Assembly: GCF_026212465.1 (NCBI RefSeq)
Contig: NC_080050.1
Coordinates: 543,501-607,500, forward strand
DNA: 64,000 nucleotides
Direction: 5' to 3'
Origin: Amaranthus tricolor
Taxonomy: Eukaryota; Streptophyta; Magnoliopsida; Caryophyllales; Amaranthaceae
Below the pieces are notes generated by a model. The model ran no database searches and was not told the origin of the DNA. It worked only from the letters and a program-made list of their open reading frames with translations. This document shows, one piece after another, positions 58,208-64,000 of this stretch. The first letter of the stretch is position 1, and every line of letters begins with the position of its first letter. The translations under genes and the position numbers were made by a program.

Positions 58208-58457
58208 CTACCTCCTATTCAATCCATTAGTCTCATTTAATTTTTTACATTTGCCGACGTAATATTTTAACCTTTAATATCTCTAATTATTCTTAAAAAT
58301 TGTAAAAAGTTGATAATAATAATTTTGTATTGAGATGAATCAAACAAGATCTTAAATGAATATGTTTCAACTTACACATTAGAATAAAATACAATAAAGA
58401 GTGATAAGTAAATAGTGACAAAAAATAAATGAGACTAATGAGTAGAATCGAAGAGAG
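58208..58457. mobile_element. Stowaway-like MITE
   Basis: Left CTACCTCCTATTCAATCCATT and right (inverse) CTCTCTTCGATTCTACTCATT are inverted copies flanked by TA. 250 bp, non-coding. Confidence 0.72.
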
Positions 58458-58898
58458 TAAGATGTCGATATTAGACCGGCGACAAGCCTCCCCCGACTGG
58501 CCGACTCCAGTAGGTGGTGTGGATTGACCATTGATAGCCTCACGCACCTTCCTGCCACAAACCAAGACGTTTTGGTTCTCTTGTTCCAATTCAAACAAAC
58601 GGAGCGTTCAACGTCTGGCAGCTCAAACCACCCGACTGGGTTATACGAAGCTTCACATAGAATGTGTCAAATTCATAATCTCCTTACAATGAAGAGATTT
58701 TTTTTTTTAATAATCCCATTTCAATGCTATCCTAATTGTCGTTAATTGGCTTCCACCTAAAAGAGGGTTTGTAATGGTCGAATATACCAATTCTACCCTT
58801 ATTAATAATAAAACTAACAAAGAATTTGTTTTCGATTGATCCTTGATAGCAAACGATAAAACATAAGTAAGAAATCCATATAAATAATTGACAAATTT

Positions 58899-59110
58899 TC
58901 AAGTGAGACAAGTCTCAGAGTTTCTATGGACATGACTGAATGTACATATACAGTTTAAATGCGATTATTTATAACTCTAGAGTGATTATTTACAATCTTA
59001 AAATGACCAATTATAACCTTAAAGTGAAGTACAATTTTAAAGTGATCAATCAAAAAAATTAACTAATTAATTCATCTCATGATAAGACAATCTCATAGAA
59101 TAAGACTTGT
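58899..59110. repeat. GAGACGGTCTC-type element (copy C), diverged
   Basis: The left end TCAAGTGAGACAAGTCTC is roughly the inverse of the right end AGACAATCTCATAGAATAAGACTTG. The middle has AT-rich units (TGATTATTTA, AAAGTGATCAAT) like those in copy E at 63803. Confidence 0.5.
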
Positions 59111-60772
59111 AGTAAATAAATTAAGTATTTGGTTAAAGTTTATTATCACTCACCAAAACATACTTTGTTTTGTATTATTACTCATTTTATCAATATAATT
59201 ATTGCGAAACTAATCATGTAACGGATTGATTATATTCCCAAATTTTCGGCTGTTTTCCTTTGGTTGTATCTTCTTAGGACAACATATATTTATTTTAAAC
59301 TACTCTTACTTTATATTAATTAAAAAAACTTAATATCTTTATCAGAGTAAAATTGTGTATATTTTGATATTTAATTTCGTCAGGAAAGAGTCTAAAGATG
59401 AAAATTAGTCAATCACATTAAGATAATAAAATGTTATTTTCCACATGCAAATCAACATCGGATATCTAAGACATTTATAACCAAAAATCATGAATGCGTC
59501 TAGTAGTTAAAACTTTTCTTTTAACCCTAACTTATACGGGATATTAGATTGAGGTGTTCCTTGCTCATTCCATTGTGTCTACTCTTTCATGATTTCCAAA
59601 GGGATCAAAAAAGGCAGGCAAGGTTAAGTTCATAGTATAGAGTCAACAGCCTCCTATACTGATCATATGATGGCTTAGATCATCAGTATTAGGGATGAAT
59701 AAGGACAAATTAAATATAAGGTGTCCAACTGTACATAATTCCTTAAATTAAAATGCTTAAAATATTAGTTGGTGTTAGATTATACTTTCTTTATCCTTTT
59801 AATTTTACTATATACTATTTTAGTCCCTTACACTTAATTTGTTACATTATTTTCTTAGACTTATCCTCACGTAATAAAATACCCACTAAAGGAGTACTAT
59901 ACAATTTATTTAATTTTTCCTAAAATTAAATCTAGTAGTGGGGATATGTGTGCAAGCCCCTTTAGTAGCAAGTGGGATAGAAAATATTATTTTGTACTTT
60001 AATTTAATTATTACTTATATTTAGTCTATAAAAAAGTTGACCTTAAAAATTAAAAGAAAATTTCAAAAAGTAAATCCAATTATTGTTTATCTTAAAATAA
60101 ATCCATCTATTATTATAATTACTAAAAATAAACACAATTATTGCTTATTTCTAATTGCTTGACTTATAAAGAAGGTTTAAAAATAATTATTAATAATAAA
60201 TTTATTTAGAATACTTCATCTGTTCTTTTTTGTTTGTCAACTTTACTTTTTACACGCATTTTAAAATAAATTTTGAACTTCAATATCTCTAAGTATGTAT
60301 CTTAAAAAATTGTAAAAATTCTATATTAAAAAACTTTATCAAGACGAATATAACAAGATTCCATATATTTTATCTTCAATATATATAATAAATGCGTGTA
60401 TTTTTTAGCAGATCGAGCACTCGATTTACTATAAAACAATTATTTCTAATCGATTTATAAGAAAGAGTCATTCGGGTCATAGGATTTATTTCGGGTTCGA
60501 TTGAAATCGGATTTTGCGTTCTTATTGTTTTTTACGTAATTGTAAATCATTTTTAAAATCGGGTCAAATCGATTTTAGTTACAAAGTGAAGTGAATTTCG
60601 GATCATTGGGTCTGTTTTGAATACCTTGTTCAAAGACAAAGGTCAAAGAGTCAAGCCCATCACACTCCACATGTCTTGCAAAACAAACACACTAGAGTCC
60701 ACTGCACACTAACTGTACTAGTCCCTCTTTTTCCTAGAGAAAAGCACTTAGAATATCTCTTTCTAATTACTC

Positions 60773-60779
60773 TATATAA
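60773..60779 (+). promoter_or_regulatory. Candidate TATA box of the CAS gene
   Basis: TATATAA lies 88 bases before the start codon, which would place transcription start near 60805 and give a leader of about 60 bases. Motif and spacing fit a plant core promoter. Confidence 0.6.
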
Positions 60780-60866
60780 GCCTATCATGTACTATAATTT
60801 TCTTGCATCTTTCCCTTTTCTCCCTCTTAAAATAATCTCATTTGGGTACTCTCAAAGTGTTCAACA

Positions 60867-63750
60867 ATGGCTAGTGTTACAAGCTGTATGTTGAGAAGAT
60901 CAAGAACAAGTTGTGATATGTTTAAGAGAACAATCAGATGCTTTTCCAACACTTCTACACAAACTGTTGCTGATTCTGCTTCTTCTGCCTTTCCTCATAC
61001 TATTAAAACTCATGTTTCCCAAGTGAGTTTGTATCTTTTATTCATGTTTCAGTCACAAATCATTTCCGATTCTTATTTACGTAAAGTTATATATGTTTAT
61101 ATGTACAATTGGTCTTGCATGAGACAGTCTAATTATGAGACGAACCCATATAATTAGCTTAATTTCTGTAATTGATCTGATTACTTTATGGCTCAACCCA
61201 ATAAAGATAATTTCACCATAAAACCATCTCATTTTAGAATTTGTGTTCTACGTAAGGATTAATCAGAAACAACCTTTTTGTTAACTGTCTATATCCTCCT
61301 CGTAGAATATATTGTCTTGTATTGGAAGCCTAGGTATCTCATCCATCCAAGCCATGTACGATGGGATAGATTTGGGCTGGTACACAAGACCCACACGAGA
61401 AGAGAGTTGACTGCAAACAAACCTAATGAGATTTCATTCTAAAACCCAATCGATAGCAGAAGTAATAGCCCATCAAGTTTATATATAATCAATCTCTTTA
61501 ATTGTTGGACGTGGGATCAGAAGTGGATAATTTTTTCAACACTATGAAAAAGTTATGTAACATTCACGCTTCAGAGGACTCCTATGTGAGAGGGGCGCCC
61601 TAGTGTAGAGCTTCAACCATCGACTTTGGTTGAATTGGTTAATAGACAATACATTAGTTTTACTAAAGTTAGGTTATTTCATATGTTAATTAAATCCAGA
61701 TTTGAGCCCAATTGCATTTGTTGGTTGAGCTTCCCATCTTATTTGAAGTATAACTACAAAAACCATTTTTCGGTGAGTCGACCTCAAACAAAGAGATCAT
61801 ATTTTCATAATATATATAAGATTGAATAAATAACCTTTAAATAAGACGTGTTTTTTGATGAGACCATCTCATCCAATAATTCGTAATATTAAAATTATTT
61901 GTGTGGACAGGTTTTAGGATTATAATCTTTTTATTTTGATAACAGACAAATGTTGTAGAGACTAAGTTCAGAGAAAGACAAGACAGCTTGTTTTATGAGG
62001 TGGGAAATTCTGGTCAGAATCCCATCTGCTTTGGGATACTCTTTTTTTAGAGAAGGAATTTCCCATAAAACTCCAACTTCCAAGTTTAGCATATTTGGGC
62101 AATTTGGCTAATTGGCCCCTTGCTCAACCTTACAGTCAATTTGAAATTTCTTATGAGTTAGAGCTATGATTTTGCACTATTGGTAGCATTGTCTGTTTTC
62201 GCTATTCTTGGCCGTTTATTAGAGAAAAGTAGGCCAAGCTGAAATCCAATGAAAGAGATTGTCCAAAGCAACTTTATATTTTGGCTTAAATGTCGACTTT
62301 TTGACGGCCTTAAAAGTCATTTAAAAAAATTAGGTAATTTGATCAAACAATAAGCCAAAAAAGCTAAGCAATTAACAAATTGAATAGAAAGCTAATTACC
62401 AAATTAGATAGAAGTATATCTTTTAAGTTGATGGACCTACAAATACTGTTTCTTTGAGTTTGCACCATATAACTCAAAAAACTATCACATATTTGAGTCT
62501 TATTGAGCAAACTCAAAGGGACAGAGGGAGTAAAATGATACATTGATACTTATTGATTGTAATTAAGGCTTGATAATGACAAGTTAATATGGTCTGAGTC
62601 ATTTGATTAAAAAAAACTTCTATTTAAAGTGCGTGATATATAACGCAGAATAATGACGGTTGATTTGCTTCCACACACATGAAGAGATGAGTGTTCAGAT
62701 TCCGAAGCTTATTTACATGTTCATTGACCATGCTTGAAATTGTAATAGAATGGCCACATGATGAACAATTTTTTTGAATTGATTTTCCTGCAGCTTATTG
62801 GAAAGACTCCCCTAGTTTTTCTAAACAAAATTTCTGATGGATGTGAAGCATACATAGCCGTTAAACAAGAGATGATGCAGCCTACTGCTAGTGTGAAAGA
62901 CAGGTGCTTATGAAACCTATACTGCTCCGTCCCATTGAATTTGTTACATTTGAGTTCTCTATATATATGACGGCTCTTTATAGCAAATGCAATAAACCCA
63001 ATAGGACGGAGGGGGTAATTCTATTTTGTTCATCTCTTTTTTTGTGGGTTTGCACTAAAAAGTGATATTATGTGCTAACGATTATATGTTGCCATTGAGT
63101 TTGCTACATTTGCGTTTTCTATATGACTGCTCTATATAGCAAATGCAATAAACCCAATAGGACGGAGGGAGTAATTCTTTTTTGTTCGTCTCTTTTTTAT
63201 GGGTTTGCACTAAGAAGTGATATTATGTGCTAAAATCTACTCCATATCGTGTCCTATAGGCCTGCATTGGCTATGCTAGAAGATGCAGAGAAAAAGGGGC
63301 TAATTACACCAGGAAAGGTAATTTCTTTAGTCATTCTGAGATGTTTCGGACATGTGCAAGGTGTCTGACCCCTTAAGACCCCCTAAATTAAGGGTCTCAA
63401 ATATTAGCGTGGTTTAGACCCAGTTTCAAACATTATTTGTGTATTTTTGCTCCGCCTTAATATGATGTGTTGTGTTTTGTGATCAGACGGTGTTGATTGA
63501 GCCAACATCAGGGAACATGGGGATAAGCATGGCGTTCATGGCGGCAATGAAGGGGTACAAAATGATATTGACGATGCCGTCTTACACAAGCTTGGAGAGA
63601 AGGGTGACAATGAGAGCTTTTGGTGCTGAACTGATTCTGACAGACCCTGATAAGGGAATGGGAGGAACTGTCAAAAAGGCTTGTCAGCTTCTGGACTCAA
63701 CCCCTGATGGTTTTATGCTTCAACAGTTTTCTAATCCTGCTAATACTCAG
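60867..63750 (+). CDS. CYSC1: Mitochondrial beta-cyanoalanine synthase/cysteine synthase (first four exons; continues beyond the window)
   Basis: This PLP enzyme joins cysteine and cyanide to beta-cyanoalanine plus sulfide and detoxifies the cyanide made with ethylene. Exons 60867-61022, 62794-62903, 63260-63317 and 63487-63750 join in frame. The first encodes a basic, Ser/Arg-rich presequence ([18 protein letters not shown]...) fitting mitochondrial import. Exon 2 begins the fold-type-II core [13 protein letters not shown] and carries the PLP lysine in TASVKDR (K87). Exon 4 has the phosphate/substrate loop [20 protein letters not shown]. The SGNMG with methionine, and [23 protein letters not shown], resemble cyanoalanine-type rather than cytosolic cysteine-synthase members. 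Exon 4 ends ...NPANTQ with a GT donor at 63751; the remaining exons lie past 64000. No defects are seen. Intron 2 is 356 bp with a duplicated MITE. Confidence 0.9.
61113..61246. repeat. GAGACGGTCTC-type element (copy D), CAS intron 1
   Basis: TCTTGCATGAGACAGTCTAAT at the left is followed by ATGAGACGAACCCATATAATTAG; the right end is ACCATCTCATTTTAGAA. The interior closely resembles copy E at 63803 (CCATATAATTAG, AATTGATC, CCCAATA). Confidence 0.65.
62446..62530. mobile_element. Short Stowaway-like MITE, CAS intron 1
   Basis: Left CTGTTTCTTTGAGTTTGC and right (inverse) CTCCCTCTGTCCCTTTGAG pair, with TA at both sides. About 85 bp. Confidence 0.6.
62922..63235. repeat. Tandemly duplicated Stowaway-like MITE block, CAS intron 2
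   Basis: A roughly 155-base block occurs twice head to tail (about 62932-63082 and 63093-63235). Each copy contains AGCAAATGCAATAAACCCAA, then TAGGACGGAGGG and a GGGTTTGCACTAA...GTGATATTATGTGCTAA tail. The first copy keeps its left inverted end (GCTCCGTCCCATTG); the second starts inside it. The duplication makes up most of the intron. Confidence 0.75.
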
Positions 63751-63802
63751 GTTCTTTCATCTTTTCTCTTGCACATTTGCTGTACCAGGTTCATCAGCTC
63801 GT

Positions 63803-63955
63803 CTTGTATGAGACCGTCTTCATGAGACGGGCCTATATAATTAGTCTAAAATTTAATTGATCACTTTAAAATTGTAAATGATCTATTTAACACACTAAGT
63901 GTACATGTGTCAGCCCAATAGAGATGATCTCACCATGAGATCATCTCATGTTCAT
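63803..63955. repeat. GAGACGGTCTC-type element (copy E), CAS intron 4
   Basis: The left end TCTTGTATGAGACCGTCTTC and the right end GATCTCACCATGAGATCATC are related by inversion. The interior is like copy D. It lies just downstream of the exon 4 donor. Confidence 0.65.
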
Positions 63956-64000
63956 AATATCTGAACTTATCATATGATTAGGTCCAAAAGTGCTGCACTA

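Larger units (their letters stand above)
57923..60772. other. Intergenic region between the Mutator-like element and CAS
   Basis: No gene is seen. It holds the MITEs listed at 58208 and 58899. About 60215-60330 looks like one half of a further degenerate Stowaway-type element, since its TATCTCTAAGTATGTATCTTAAAAAATTG stretch resembles the element at 58208. Confidence 0.5.

Overview
This is nuclear DNA of a flowering plant. The genes have typical plant GT-AG introns, AT-rich intergenic sequence surrounds them, and LTR retrotransposons, Mutator-like elements and MITEs are dense. A eudicot is clear from the protein families. Caryophyllales (beet, spinach or amaranth relatives) is my inference from overall look, not something the sequence proves.

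Layout. 1-194 is the last coding exon of an unrecognised gene. 860-994 is a scrap of a Copia reverse transcriptase, joined directly to a 5'-truncated, mutated Copia element (995-5721) that keeps its 3' LTR. 6337-16223 (+) is a plastid PHT4;4/ANTR2-type anion (ascorbate/phosphate) transporter in 11 exons. 18125-19702 (-) is an intronless CYP86A fatty-acid omega-hydroxylase. 24712-27582 (-) is ORC5 in 4 exons. 30282-34942 is a complete, very young non-coding LTR retrotransposon with 558-bp LTRs that read as identical, a GTATG target duplication and a tandem-repeat interior. 36157-40650 (-) is an ATG8-interacting protein (ATI1/ATI2 type), head-to-head with a HAD-superfamily gene at 42282-47762 (+, 9 exons). 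48400-50306 (-) is an ER MESD-like chaperone ending in KDEL. 50500-57922 is a transposon cluster. 60867-63750 (+, continuing past the window) is mitochondrial beta-cyanoalanine synthase (CAS/CYSC1).

The most interesting object is the 4,974-bp Mutator-like element at 52940-57913. It has a perfect 9-bp target duplication (GCACACAAT) and terminal inverted repeats of about 230-255 bp that carry repeated palindromes. Inside it are the 5' part of a transposase (PB1-like region plus the start of the DNA-binding region), then a truncated intron-containing plant mobile domain (PMD/MAIN-like) gene in the same orientation, then an intact GRF zinc-finger ORF on the opposite strand. The PMD part is itself interrupted by a 472-bp hAT-like MITE with a perfect 8-bp target duplication. 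This looks like a composite or gene-capturing element.

The host genes are unrelated housekeeping and metabolic functions: plastid transport, cutin or suberin monomer synthesis, DNA replication, autophagy, ER folding and cyanide detoxification. No operon-like logic is expected. Much of the repeat content sits in their introns: two copies of one Tourist-like MITE are in introns of ORC5 and the HAD gene, and a second MITE-like family recurs in introns of PHT4;4, the MESD-like gene and CAS. All exon joins were worked out by eye from reading frame, splice consensus and recalled family conservation, without transcripts or database searches.
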